Shown one piece after another: positions 41,396 to 51,009 of a stretch of 64,000 nucleotides of DNA (positions are counted from its first letter, which is position 1; the number at the start of each line of letters is the position of its first letter). The notes beneath the pieces were generated by a model. That model saw nothing but the letters and a program-made list of their open reading frames with translations. It was not told where the DNA came from and searched no databases. The DNA is from Mycosarcoma maydis. Its lineage: Eukaryota; Basidiomycota; Ustilaginomycetes; Ustilaginales. Where the stretch lies: positions 434,001 to 498,000 of the forward strand of contig NC_026484.1 in assembly GCF_000328475.2 (NCBI RefSeq). The letters run 5' to 3'. Both the position numbers and the translations under genes were made by a program.

Positions 41396-43078
41396 ATGGA
41401 ATCGAAAAGGTTACAAGTACCCGTCATCGGGTTGCGAAGATCCGGCAAGAGCTCCATCCTCAATGTTGTCTACAACGAGCTTCATCCGGACGACACTGTG
41501 TTCCTCGAGTCTACTACCAAGCCGAATTTCATCTTGTCGGACAGTTTCTTACCCATCCGCATCATTGATACCCCCAGTCGTGTTCTCTTGGGTGACGTTC
41601 GATTGGAAAAGGGCATCCCTCTCTCATCTGCTACTGGCGCACGTGTCGGTTTACCACCTCCCGTTCCGGCTCGAAACAATCCCACTCATGCACATAACGT
41701 TGCTGGTGGCAATGTCGCATCCGGCTCCATTACGACATCTGCGGCAGGTATAGCAGCAGGAGTAGTGGGTGTGGCTGTTACACCGGAGATGCTAGCGTGG
41801 ACCGAAGTCTCGGCTATCGTCTTTGTGATAGATTCTCAGGACGACTATTACGAAGCTCTATCCAAATTGCACACCATCATCTTATCCGCTTTTGCCGAAA
41901 ACCAAACGATCGAGTTCCATGTCTTTGTGCACAAGATCGACGGCTATTCGAACGATTATCGTCAAGACACGCTTTCCACAATCCAGGGCAAAGTTCTCGA
42001 CGATCTGGTAGATAGCAGCCCGAGCTTCATCGCTCAACCGTGGTCTTATCCTGAACCTCTCCTCGTGAAGGAAGCGCAAAGCAAGAAGGCGAAAGACAGG
42101 AGTCGGAGTAAGAGCAAAGATGTCAGCTTTTCAAGGTCGCCAGCTGCGGGTGGGAACAGTAGCTCCGGTGGTGGCGGGTACGATGCCAGTGCTTCTGAAT
42201 TTTCCAGCTTCTCAGCCGGAGGATATCGGTCAGATATAGCACCTGAACCGGGGCAGATCAATCTGGACCAGGAGGTGAGGCTGCACTGTCACGCGACGTC
42301 AATTTACGACACTAGCGTCTTTGTGGCTATCAGCCAATTGCAACAGAGTCTGGCGCACAAAGTGAAACCTGAAGAACCGCTGGATGCGGATACCACTTCC
42401 TCGGTTATTGGTGCTGCTGCAGATGCAGGATCGACGGTGAATGGAGATAAACCGACTCGACCAGAAGCATCTGTAACACCGCTTCGACGCAAGCTCTCGC
42501 TGGCCGAGTCGATGGAGCAGTTGTGCGATTCGATCTGCTCCACGTGTTGGTTTGATAGTGCCTTCTTGTTCGATCTACCGACGAAGACGTTCATTGGAAC
42601 GGACTCGGCACCTTTTGATGCGGCTTCATTTGATCTGGCGTTTGACTACGCTGGATTTTTGGGCAAGTTCGCTGGGCTGTATGCAGGTGTTCAATCCGAT
42701 GCTGCCACTTCTACATCGCATGCGGTGACGCCTTCGGCGGCAGCCTCCAGTTCAGCATTTCAACTCTCCACCTCACCCTCTTCTGCTCGCCGATTCCTGC
42801 TTGGGAGGATATCGAAAGACACAACGGCCAAACCTGCCGAAAGTCCAAGCGCCAACACATCGACAAGATCATCAGTCACTCAAAAATGGGCAAGCTCCGT
42901 TACGCGTCTCCAGCCAGACCGTTCGTTATGCTTCTGGCAATTGAATCACAGGCTCGCGCTGCTAGCGCTGATCCAGTCGGGTGTACATGCTACACAGACT
43001 GGGCTGATCGATTACAACATTACGTTTTTCAGGAGGGCTGTTCAGGGACTGTATGCTTTGGCACAGAACAGCACTTGA
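41396..43078 (+). CDS. GTR2: Rag GTPase, RagC/D (Gtr2) type
   Basis: 560 aa from the ATG at 41396. The P loop GLRRSGKSS starts at Gly12 with Lys18, as in Gtr2/RagC. LESTTKPNF follows (the TS(N)P switch I segment of the family). The switch II element DxPGQ of RagC reads DTPSR (58-62), so the Gly and the Gln are both replaced. The fourth motif is HKIDG (179-183), the Rag-type NKxD. The C-terminal roadblock-like part has CWFDSAFLFDLPTKTFIGTDSAPFD (about 380-405). Typical Gtr2 is about 340-400 aa; here an Ala/Gly-rich insertion (about 75-128) and Ser-rich insertions (about 225-285 and beyond) explain the extra length. It should pair with Gtr1 at the vacuole membrane to control TORC1 in response to amino acids. 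The switch II change deserves attention. Confidence 0.85.
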   Translation: MESKRLQVPVIGLRRSGKSSILNVVYNELHPDDTVFLESTTKPNFILSDSFLPIRIIDTPSRVLLGDVRLEKGIPLSSATGARVGLPPPVPARNNPTHAHNVAGGNVASGSITTSAAGIAAGVVGVAVTPEMLAWTEVSAIVFVIDSQDDYYEALSKLHTIILSAFAENQTIEFHVFVHKIDGYSNDYRQDTLSTIQGKVLDDLVDSSPSFIAQPWSYPEPLLVKEAQSKKAKDRSRSKSKDVSFSRSPAAGGNSSSGGGGYDASASEFSSFSAGGYRSDIAPEPGQINLDQEVRLHCHATSIYDTSVFVAISQLQQSLAHKVKPEEPLDADTTSSVIGAAADAGSTVNGDKPTRPEASVTPLRRKLSLAESMEQLCDSICSTCWFDSAFLFDLPTKTFIGTDSAPFDAASFDLAFDYAGFLGKFAGLYAGVQSDAATSTSHAVTPSAAASSSAFQLSTSPSSARRFLLGRISKDTTAKPAESPSANTSTRSSVTQKWASSVTRLQPDRSLCFWQLNHRLALLALIQSGVHATQTGLIDYNITFFRRAVQGLYALAQNST

Positions 43079-43218
43079 AATCAGCCAGGTTTGCTTTCAC
43101 AAGCATGCTTAGGAGAGCCGCACGCAATAGCATTTCCCCCCCTCTCAGATTGTGGGGTGATATGTGATAATCGCTGGTCAATGGTACGCAGACAATGATG
43201 AAAATGAGCGAATGCTTT

Positions 43219-44989
43219 TCAAGCAGCACTCCTCACTGCTCTTCTCAACCACCTTCTCCTCCTGGTCTCGGCCTTCATTTTGGGATCGTGGTCCACCACT
43301 CCAGCACTCAACGGAGGCAACGTACTCCTGACATCCGACTCTTCGTCCTGATGATCCAGCAAGGTCTCTTCATCTTCTCCATCAGCCTGCTGCTGCTGAA
43401 CGTCAAAGATAGAAGGCGGATAATCGGGGACACCGCCACCATGACCGTAAGCATAGCTTGCAGGCTTCTGCCAACTCGCGTCCGTATACACGTACCCCTG
43501 ATCATCCGTTCCGACGGCAGACCAACTTCCACCCCAATCGATCCTCCACTCGTCGCCGGGAATCCACTCCCAGCCCGGTTCGAGTTTCATCGCAACTTGC
43601 CTGCTATTGAAATGGCAGGTGATGCATAGAGAGTAAAATGAGAAGAAATCGAGGTCAGCTCTCGAGGCTCTTCTGTCCAGTACGGGCATTGTGTCCGGGA
43701 TGCAGATATGGATTGACTCACCTGATGTCGATCTGATGACCGGGCAGAACTTCGACTTCCTCACTGCTCCAACCATCTGGGCCCTTTGTCCAAGGCAATC
43801 TCTCTCCCATTCTCAAGTTATGTGCACTCCAACCGCCCACAACCCCGCTCGAACTAGCCGCCCTCTTGCTCCCTACAAATCGCTCGTTTTCAAACATCTC
43901 GACGTTCCTCCATCCCCTCTCCCACACATAGTCGTCCAATCGATCCTGCTCGATCCACTCCCTTACTCTGTGTCCACCTTCCTTGGCAATCTTGATCAAC
44001 TTGCGACCCTCTCTGCTCGTATCGATACGCTTCGCCAAACCTTCCAATGCGGGTTTTGTCCACGGATGATTGAGGATAAACGCTCCTTCGCCCGCAATCA
44101 ACATCACTGCACGATATGGGATGTAGGGAGCAATGAAGAACATGAGCACCGTAGTCAGTAGACTCAGCTGGAGGATGTGCAAACTTCGACTGTAGCTAGA
44201 CCAGTTGAGATAGGGCACGGTGGGGACCAGCAAATCGTATCCGTCGATGATCATCTTCATCATGTTTTGGATGTCGCGCAGATTCTCATAGTATTTGAGC
44301 GTTCCCTCGTGTGGTGGATTGGGAGTGAGTGGTGGCTGGACAATACCTTCGCCCGTGCTGGTGGGGAAGGTGGTAGAATAGGATAGCACCTCGGCGGGCG
44401 ATGCGGCCGCTGTGGAGGCGGTGGACTTGGGAGATTTAGAAGCGGGCAAATTGGGTACTTCCATACGGATGCTCGGCGTCATTGTGTCTTGATATCTGGC
44501 GCGATGCGTCATGATCAGAATCACCGATAGAATTGTACTGGGGGCCAACAGTAGGAGCCAAGGATAGATCGATACTACTGCCCAGATAGCCATCCACATG
44601 AGCGTCCAACTCTTGTCCTGCCATAGCAGTGTTGCTTCGACACCGTCTTGAAACCAGAACATAGGACCGGATTTCTGTACAAAACCTCGAAAGTTTTTCG
44701 TCGTTGTCGGTAAAGAGAGTGGTTCCTTATTCTGCGCTATGGGCAGTCGAGGAGGTGCCGCAGAAGCGGCAATCACCGACTCGATGGCAAACGACTGCAA
44801 TGCCATAGATGTCTGCTGGAACAGCCCTGATCGCGAGGACGACATCTCGGAGGATGGTGTACCAAGATTTGAGGATGAGGAGGAAAGTCGTCGCCTAGAT
44901 GGGGACGGAGAAGAGGACGGGAAGAGCGAGTTGCTAAATAGCGACGCTCGGGTCTTGCCGGACGTCGGGGAGGCCGAAACGTCGTCCAT
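43219..44989 (-). CDS. Peroxisomal membrane peroxin with dysferlin domain (Pex23/Pex30 family)
   Basis: Two exons on minus: 44989-43722 and 43600-43219, with a 121-nt intron (donor GTGAGT); total 549 aa. The acceptor region reads ATAGCAG, a tandem NAG pair, so the second exon can start at 43600 or 43603, changing the protein by one Ser. The N-terminal part has FRGFVQKSGPMFWFQ, then a membrane segment around residues 128-160 (WTLMWMAIWAVVSIYPWLLLLAPSTILS); another hydrophobic pair lies at about 275-310. The dysferlin domain spans both exons: WERGWRNVEMFENERF and WSAHNLRMGERLPWTK, then EPGWEWIPGDEWRIDW. Family members (Pex23, Pex24, Pex28-32) regulate peroxisome number and ER contact sites. Which member this is cannot be told. 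The tail is Gln/Asp-rich and ends basic. Confidence 0.85.
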
Positions 44990-45538
44990 GACGATTGATA
45001 TCCTTGCTGGACGTGATTGTCCCTATCAGCCTCCGATAAATAAGTCGTGGGATGAGGTAGGAAGAGATGAGGAAGCCGAATGATGAGAACAGTTGTGTTT
45101 CTGCTTGTTTGCCCCGCAGCTCCAGCTTGTGTGCTCTCACGCATACCGCGGCTCGAGCCTGTTCTCCGCATGCTGGCTCAAGCGCTCGATTCCCAGAGAA
45201 AGACGTGAGAAGCTGCTCCACTTCGATTGAGCAAAAAAGGATATACAGCGTGAAAAGGGCTCGCGGCACTTACGAATTACGAATCGTAGGTCACAAACGT
45301 AGTGATTATTTTAAAATGTTAGGCCACTGCATCATTCACGATTCGCGAAAGAACACAGAACCGGTTATAGAAGCTCAGATGATGCAGAACAGCAGTGGCG
45401 GCAATCCCGAATACTGGTGGCAAATCGCATGCCTTTGCGAGTGAATCGTGAATGTATAGGATGCTAGTGTACAATTACAAAATGCTGAAAAGTGAAGATG
45501 AATGAATTGGAAGAAGATGCAGATGATCAAGGCAGGAA
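44990..45538. other. Intergenic region peroxin promoter / RPC37 3' flank
   Basis: 549 bases. Heptad half-sites occur at 45269-45347 and 45441-45455. No coding signal and no RNA gene recognised. Confidence 0.5.
45269..45347. repeat. Scattered heptad half-sites
   Basis: TTACGAATTACGAATCGTAGG (7-bp register, decayed) and ATTCACGATTCGCGAAA (imperfect 13-bp palindrome), about 50 bases apart. Confidence 0.6.
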
Positions 45539-46645
45539 TCAGGGAAGGGCATGTAAGAGATAATCTCGGGGCTTGGTATGACAAGTCAAAGCAGTTTTGC
45601 TACTAGCAAACAGCTGTGTATCAAATACCTGTTGCGCCTCATGAGAGCCTTCGTCCCTCCATTCTAGATCGATCCAGCGTTCGGCATCTGCTTCTCGCTG
45701 TGCTGCCATGAGCATGTCGCGTGCTTCACTCGAGCCTCCACCGCCGATCCCCATTCCTCCACCCTTTTTAGCGTTCGGGTCGGTTCGAAGAGCAACGCTA
45801 AGCGTTTGCGCCGTAGGTTTCTTGGCATCCTTTTTGGCCGATTTCGAGCGAGATGACCCTTCGCCTGGTGCTTCCATCTCGATCAGTTCGTCTTCGTCCT
45901 CTTCATCCGAGTCAAATTCGCCCGCCATGGCAGCGCGATCTCGACGCTTTTCTGCCTCGCGCGCCTCGTCGAGCGCATCGAGGTAGTTCATCGAAGGTCG
46001 CAGTTGGACGATGGATTCGAGACGGGTGAGATGGAGTGCCTGATCTCGAATGACGCCCACCATGTATTCAGTGGCATTCGGAACTTGAGTGCTCTCCAGC
46101 TTGATTTTCTCGAGCTTCTTGGGTCCTCGATTCGCCTGTGCTTCATGATCCTGCTCTTGTTTGATACGACTTTTGCTGCTGGATACGGCAGCTTGGCTTG
46201 TTGTGGAGCCTCCATGCGCAGCATCTGCTCGTGCCTGTTTTTGAGCCAACACTTCGGCTCCCGCTCCAAACTCGATACCTCGATCCGCATTGTAGACTTC
46301 CTCTCGAACATCCAGCGGCAGTTCAACCTCCACACGATTAGCGCGTGGTCGCCATCGGCTCGACACTTTGAGGCCTCGTGCAGCTGCTGAGTAAGGAACA
46401 GGTAGTGGCCTGTCTCGTGGATAGATAGGATATTGGAAGACGTGGAGTGACGAGTCGCCGAGCAGTGATTTGCTCAAGTAAACTGGTAGAGATGCGACGA
46501 GCTCCGAGTCCGGGGGTAGATGCGTGGTAGATGACGTCGGAAGACTCGATGTCGCGGTCGGAGTGGTGACATTGTGAGGATCCATCGGCTCTTCTATCGA
46601 GAGATCGTTTCCAGAGCCGCGGAAAAGTTGATCCGCCTCCTCCAT
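45539..46645 (-). CDS. RPC37: RNA polymerase III subunit Rpc37/RPC5
   Basis: 368 aa from the ATG at 46645 (MEEADQLF); the open frame continues upstream, but the added residues come from heptad-repeat and promoter sequence, so this Met is preferred. Residues about 48-110 (SELVASLPVYLSKSLLGDSSLHVFQYPIYPRDRPLPVPY) are the conserved start of the Sin/RPC5 dimerisation domain, followed by RWRPRANRVEVELPL and YMVGVIRDQALHLTRLESIVQLRPSMNYLD, which pair with Rpc53. The rest is acidic and Ser/Lys-rich with a C-terminal helix containing RWIDLEWRDEGSHEAQQVFDTQLF. The subunit is part of the Rpc53-Rpc37 (TFIIF-like) heterodimer needed for termination and reinitiation by Pol III. Intronless. It shares a divergent promoter with the kinase gene. 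Confidence 0.88.
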   Translation of the reverse strand: MEEADQLFRGSGNDLSIEEPMDPHNVTTPTATSSLPTSSTTHLPPDSELVASLPVYLSKSLLGDSSLHVFQYPIYPRDRPLPVPYSAAARGLKVSSRWRPRANRVEVELPLDVREEVYNADRGIEFGAGAEVLAQKQARADAAHGGSTTSQAAVSSSKSRIKQEQDHEAQANRGPKKLEKIKLESTQVPNATEYMVGVIRDQALHLTRLESIVQLRPSMNYLDALDEAREAEKRRDRAAMAGEFDSDEEDEDELIEMEAPGEGSSRSKSAKKDAKKPTAQTLSVALRTDPNAKKGGGMGIGGGGSSEARDMLMAAQREADAERWIDLEWRDEGSHEAQQVFDTQLFASSKTALTCHTKPRDYLLHALP

Positions 46646-46988
46646 GATGTCAATGGTAGTGGTTGGTGAGCGTGAATCACGAATTGCAAAGGGATGGAAC
46701 GAAGAAGTTGTTCTCCAAAAAAATCTCGGAAAATTAACAAACACAACAAAAAAGAAATTCGTGATCCGTGATCCGTGATCCCTCGTGCTGTGACGACGCA
46801 CAACTCACAACTTGGACTCAAAATCGTGAATATGGAGATGACAAGAACGTGGTCAGTGCTTGAAAAGCTGGGAGAAGGAAAAGAAGATCGATCGATGCAG
46901 CTTCTAAGTTCATTTCAGAAGAAACAAGGGCGAGTCGGTTTGAGACAAACTTCACTTCCTTGCCCTCATATCACACACCCTTGTCAAC
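46646..46988. promoter_or_regulatory. Divergent promoter region RPC37 / NDK1
   Basis: 343 bases between two start codons on opposite strands, so it must serve both genes. It contains heptad elements at 46671-46686 and 46758-46782 and an A-rich tract around 46720-46755. No TATA element is clear. Confidence 0.6.
46758..46785. repeat. Variant heptad array
   Basis: TTCGTGATCCGTGATCCGTGATCC: three direct copies of a GTGATCC unit. It is a sequence variant of the family that keeps the 7-bp period, suggesting copy by slippage. Confidence 0.7.
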
Positions 46989-47660
46989 ATGTTTGCTCGT
47001 TCTGCTATCCCTACTCTCCGTGCCGCCTCGGTGCGTGCCTTCTCGACTCAGACTGCCAGCACTGGCACTGCCTCTGCTCGTCGCTACATGGGTGCTGCCG
47101 CGCTCGCCGCCGGTGGTGCTCTCACTTACTCGGCTTTCGCCGCGCCCACTGTCCACCTCGAGGGCCCAAAGACCATCGCTGGTGAACTCGGTACTTCTAC
47201 CGAGCGATCCTACGTCATGATCAAGCCTGACGGTGTCTCTCGCCAGATCGTCGGAGAGATCATCTCTCGCTTTGAGAAGAGGGGATATCAGCTGGTGGCG
47301 CTCAAGACCGTCATTCCCTCCGCGGAGCTCGCCAAGGAGCACTACATTGACTTGGCCAAGAAGCCATTCTACGGTGGTCTCGTCAAGTACATCACCAGCG
47401 GAACGCCCGTCGTCGCCATGGTTTGGCAGGGCAAGGACGTGATCCGCCAGGGTCGTCGCCTCGTCGGTGCTACCAACCCGCTCGATGCCGCTCCCGGTTC
47501 CATCCGTGGTGACTTCTGCGTCTCGGTAGGCCGCAACATCATCCACGCTTCTGACTCGCACGAATCAGCCACCAAGGAGATCGGCCTGTGGTTCCACGAG
47601 AAGGAGCTCGCTACCGAGTACAAGCCCATCGCTTGGGACATGATCATGGCTGACAACTAA
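46989..47660 (+). CDS. NDK1: Nucleoside diphosphate kinase, mitochondrial type
   Basis: 223 aa, intronless. The ATG at 46989 opens [24 protein letters not shown], a basic, Ser/Ala-rich presequence with [20 protein letters not shown] as a hydrophobic follow-on, so the protein should enter mitochondria. The kinase domain starts at [35 protein letters not shown] (about residue 70) and includes the catalytic His186 in NIIHASDS. The domain length (about 150 aa) is normal. NDPK transfers the gamma phosphate from ATP to other NDPs through the phosphohistidine. No additional NDK gene lies in the window, so whether a cytosolic isoform is made elsewhere cannot be said. The composition is codon-biased like a highly expressed gene. 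Confidence 0.95.
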   Translation: MFARSAIPTLRAASVRAFSTQTASTGTASARRYMGAAALAAGGALTYSAFAAPTVHLEGPKTIAGELGTSTERSYVMIKPDGVSRQIVGEIISRFEKRGYQLVALKTVIPSAELAKEHYIDLAKKPFYGGLVKYITSGTPVVAMVWQGKDVIRQGRRLVGATNPLDAAPGSIRGDFCVSVGRNIIHASDSHESATKEIGLWFHEKELATEYKPIAWDMIMADN

Positions 47661-48050
47661 ATGTATCGAAGCACAGACCTTTGTCTGATATTACCAGACA
47701 CCCGCACAAACATTGTACATCGTCGCGGTAATAGACTCGTAAAGCCAGGAACAGAATGCACGCGCCTGTTTGAGAATGTGTTGAGTCCAGGTGAAGCTGT
47801 TTCAGTCCCCCGTTGGCCTACATCCGTTCAGCCAAGACTATCTGCTATTTGGACGAGCATCGGAGAGCGTGTCTTGTTGATTGAGCCTTGAGACTGTGAA
47901 AGCGTTTGTTCAGCGCCGACCACTCGCGCGAAGCTGGTTTACTGATTCAATGCATAATGTACAATTGAAATTAGCTGGGGCTGACAAAGAGTGCCAAAGC
48001 GAGAAGGCGGCTGAATGACACAGGAACGATGCTGGTATCGAGTGATTGGT
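47661..48050. other. Intergenic region between convergent NDK1 and LSM1
   Basis: 390 bases between convergent stop codons; no coding or repeat signal found. Confidence 0.55.
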
Positions 48051-48669
48051 CTAGTACATGTCACCGTCTCCGCTCTTATCGGCGCAGAAACCTTGAGCTA
48101 TGCGCAAGATATCGGCCTTCTTGGCTTCGCTCTTTGCCTTGGATTCCGCCTCGGCTTCCTTTGCGGCGAGAAGCTGTGGCAAGGCGGATGGTGGCAATGG
48201 TGCTGCGATGGAAGGCGGCACTTCGTCTTCGGCATCCAGATCCTGTTGTGGAGGCATGGTTAGAGAAGCAGCGAGTCAGATGACCGAGAAGTCAAAGTGA
48301 AGACCACAATGTGTCGGCGCCGGTTGCCAAACTTACAATCTCGCCCATGAGAACTACGTTTTCTCCTCGAACGAGAAAGATGCCTCGTGCAACATCTCCG
48401 TAGCGGTTGCCAACGAAGACTCGTTCTACAGTGTCTTGCAACACGAGGTTGGCTGTGACAGGGATGAGAAGACAGGGTCAGCCAGTGTTGCAAATAGACT
48501 TTGCTCTGCAAGGCTGCATCGACTACCTACCAAACTGATCATAGGAACGGAGCACACCAATAAGCTTCTTTCCATCTCGCAGCACTACGAGCATCTTTTT
48601 GTCGACGCAATCGACCAGCGACCCTGAGGTCGTGAAGGCAATGTTGGAAACAATGTCATGTGCGTCCAT
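48051..48669 (-). CDS. LSM1: LSm1, cytoplasmic decapping-activator Sm-like protein
   Basis: Three exons on minus: 48669-48531, 48452-48337 and 48242-48051; introns are 78 nt (donor GTAGGT, acceptor TCACAG) and 94 nt (donor GTAAGT, acceptor AACAG), giving 148 aa in frame. The Sm1 motif reads [34 protein letters not shown] and the Sm2 motif is [35 protein letters not shown] between them is diagnostic for LSm1, not LSm8. The C-terminal tail, with an alternating Lys/Glu/Ala helix, fits the family. LSm1 heads the LSm1-7 ring that binds oligoadenylated mRNA 3' ends with Pat1 and promotes decapping in the cytoplasm. Confidence 0.96.
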
Positions 48670-49206
48670 CTTTGTTCGGTTTACTCGTGCGGAGAGCTCG
48701 AAGAATTGCCCGAAACTTGTATTATGATGTCCGCGGCACGAATGTCGACTGTCGATAGCGCTGTCGTTGCTGGACTGATCGAGTTGGTGGTGGTCTTGCT
48801 ATGAATGTCACTATGAAGCTACCCAGGGTTGGTGTTAAGCTGCATGGTTGGGCATCTTGAAGCTCCACAGCCAAAAGCGACTCACGTGACGTAGGGTGCA
48901 TATCGTGCGATAATAAACGAGCGAGGGCGATCCAATTTTCAGGCCAGAAAAAGTCCGACACCTCCACTTCGAAAATGTTTAGGCTGAGAGCCGCAGAGCC
49001 TAGTTCTTTTCCGGTTGGCTCCTATCGTACCTCTGTGTCGCAATCAGGGTCTTCAACCGACGAGTGAGGAAAGTGATATGAAGGTGTCTCAAGCCGTGGT
49101 GGCCTTCTCAGGGAAGCCGAGATCTTGCAAGGCGAGAGGTGTGGCTCGGTGTCAGATTGGGGGGGGGCACCTTGGTAGTTACAGAAAGCCGGACCCTGAC
49201 TGAGCC

Positions 49207-49266
49207 GATTCACGATTGTACCGCATCGGTAAGTCAATCCACTCACGATTCGCGATTGCGATTCGA
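49207..49266. repeat. Heptad half-sites
   Basis: GATTCACGATT, and 25 bases on ACTCACGATTCGCGATTGCGATTCG with an imperfect palindrome (TCACGATTCGCGA). Confidence 0.65.
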
Positions 49267-49491
49267 AAAATCACAAAATAATATTAACATTAATATCATG
49301 AATGGTTGCGGAGCGGCTCGCGTGTGAAGCGACTGCAGGGTTGGCGTGTCACTGTGCAGGTTAGGGTTACAATTCGTACCCACGACCGTGGATCCACGTC
49401 CGTTTTGGTTAATGGGCTCCACCGACAGCGCAGCACACTCAAGACTTGTGACTGGCACCCTAAGGCCAACTCGTTTTGCTGGTAATCTTGA

Positions 49492-49528
49492 GTCGTGAAT
49501 CCTGAATCACGAATGATACTCACGACTA
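49492..49528. repeat. Heptad half-sites
   Basis: GTCGTGAATCCTGAATCACGAATG followed by ACTCACGACT: decayed units in the 7-bp register. Confidence 0.6.
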
Positions 49529-49575
49529 ACTTAGCGAATCTGCTCTCAGCTCGGACCCTGGCTGGTACTAAGCGA

Positions 49576-49634
49576 CCTAACCCTCTTTCACCCTTTCATC
49601 CTTTCACCCTTTGACCCTCTGACCCTCTCACCCA
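49576..49634 (+). repeat. C-rich degenerate tandem repeat beginning telomere-like
   Basis: CCTAACCCTCTTTCACCC and onward: about seven units of CTTTCACC or CTTTGACC type with an 8-9-bp period. The first nine bases equal the CCCTAA telomere repeat. Confidence 0.6.
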
Positions 49635-49861
49635 CACAGCCAACACATCCACTCGAACCGTCTTTGTTCTCCTCTCCGCATCCAAAGTTCATCAAATTAG
49701 CAACGCTCTTGTCTCTCCAGTCAAGGCGCATACACCCGCACTTGGACAACCTCCAGTAAAGCCAGGGCACATCCACCACCTAGGTCAACATCTTTGTGTG
49801 TTGATCATCACAGGCTTCACACTATCAGCTAGTACGATCGATTGCTTTGACATAGATCACA

Positions 49862-50608
49862 ATGACTTCTCCTAAGCGACGTATCGAGACCGACGTCATG
49901 AAACTGTAAGCTGAGCGCAGCTATCTCCAAGGCCGCCTGATTGTCCCGCGCCGGTTGACTCACACCGTGTGTTCGCTTGCCTTGTACGATCATTCCCCTA
50001 ACAGCCTCATGTCGGACTACGAGATCACGCTCATCAACGATAGCATGCAGGAGTTTTACGTCCGCTTCCATGGACCCCAAGAAAGTAGGTACTCTTCTGC
50101 CCCACCATCGCACCATATTGGCTTCCTCAGCTCACCTCACATCAAATTCTCTCTCCTTCTGAACCGACTAGCACCGTTTGCTGGTGGAGTGTGGAAGATC
50201 CACGTCGAGCTCCCAGATCAGTATCCTTACAAATCGCCCTCAATCGGTTTCATGAACAAGATTTTCCACCCCAACATCGATGAGCTCTCCGGTTCGGTCT
50301 GTCTGGACGTCATCAATCAAACATGGTCACCCATGTTTGACTGCATTAACATTTTCGAAGTGTTCCTACCGCAGCTGCTGCGCTACCCGAACCCAACCGA
50401 TCCGTTGAACGGAGAGGCAGCAGCGCTGTTGATGCGCGAGCCAAAGACATACGAAGCGAGGGTCAAAGATTACGTGCAGCGCTTTGCGACCAGGGAAGCT
50501 GCTAACGCTGCCGGGCAGGATGAAGACGAGGACGAAGAGGAAGAGGACGAGATGTCTGACGTGGGCAGTTTTAGCGACCATGAGCCTATGGGTGACATGG
50601 AGATGTGA
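49862..50608 (+). CDS. UBC8: Ubiquitin-conjugating enzyme E2, Ubc8/UBE2H class
   Basis: Exons 49862-49905, 50005-50084 and 50172-50608, with introns of 99 nt (GTAAGC...ACAG) and 87 nt (GTAGGT...CTAG); 186 aa in frame. The start [41 protein letters not shown] matches Ubc8/UBE2H closely. The catalytic Cys is residue 85 in [14 protein letters not shown], preceded by HPNID. The C-terminal region has the class-typical acidic tail ([14 protein letters not shown]). In yeast Ubc8 drives glucose-induced degradation of gluconeogenic enzymes with the GID/CTLH ligase; the acidic tail is needed for that partnership in the family. Intron positions separate the helix-1 region from the beta sheet. Confidence 0.96.
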
Positions 50609-51009
50609 TGTCGAGTCTCCAAGCACGTTGACCTTTCGCACTCTTTCCACACGGACCTTACACTCAGCATATCCCTGCACCTTCCCGTTCTGCTCATCTG
50701 TATTATGTCTTTTCCCAACGCATGTCTCGCAGTTTCGCTTTTGACCCGTCTGCTTCACTCTGCTCTCAATTCACCCTTTTGGTACGTCGTCTTTGAATTC
50801 TTTGTACCTTGTCGCCTTGAAACCTTATTGTCCCTATCGAAGCGTTTTGCCTTGGTTCACGAAACTTGGACCAATCCGATGAAACGTCAAAGTGCGCATC
50901 AGAATGAGAGGGTGGAATTAGCTGCTACATGTTGATGGAGTAAGAACAAAGGTGAGAGGTGACGAGAGAACATGCTCGGGAGAGCAGGCAAGGTGGCGGC
51001 TTCTATGAT
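50609..51009. other. Intergenic region between convergent UBC8 and LETM1-like genes
   Basis: 401 bases between convergent stop codons; T-rich on +; no recognisable element. Confidence 0.55.

Larger units (their letters stand above)
48670..49861. other. Divergent intergenic region LSM1 / UBC8
   Basis: About 1.2 kb with no coding signal. It contains a G9 run at 49159-49167, heptad elements at 49207-49266 and 49492-49528, a telomere-like GGTTAGGGTTA at 49359-49369 and a C-rich degenerate tandem repeat at 49576-49634. Confidence 0.6.
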
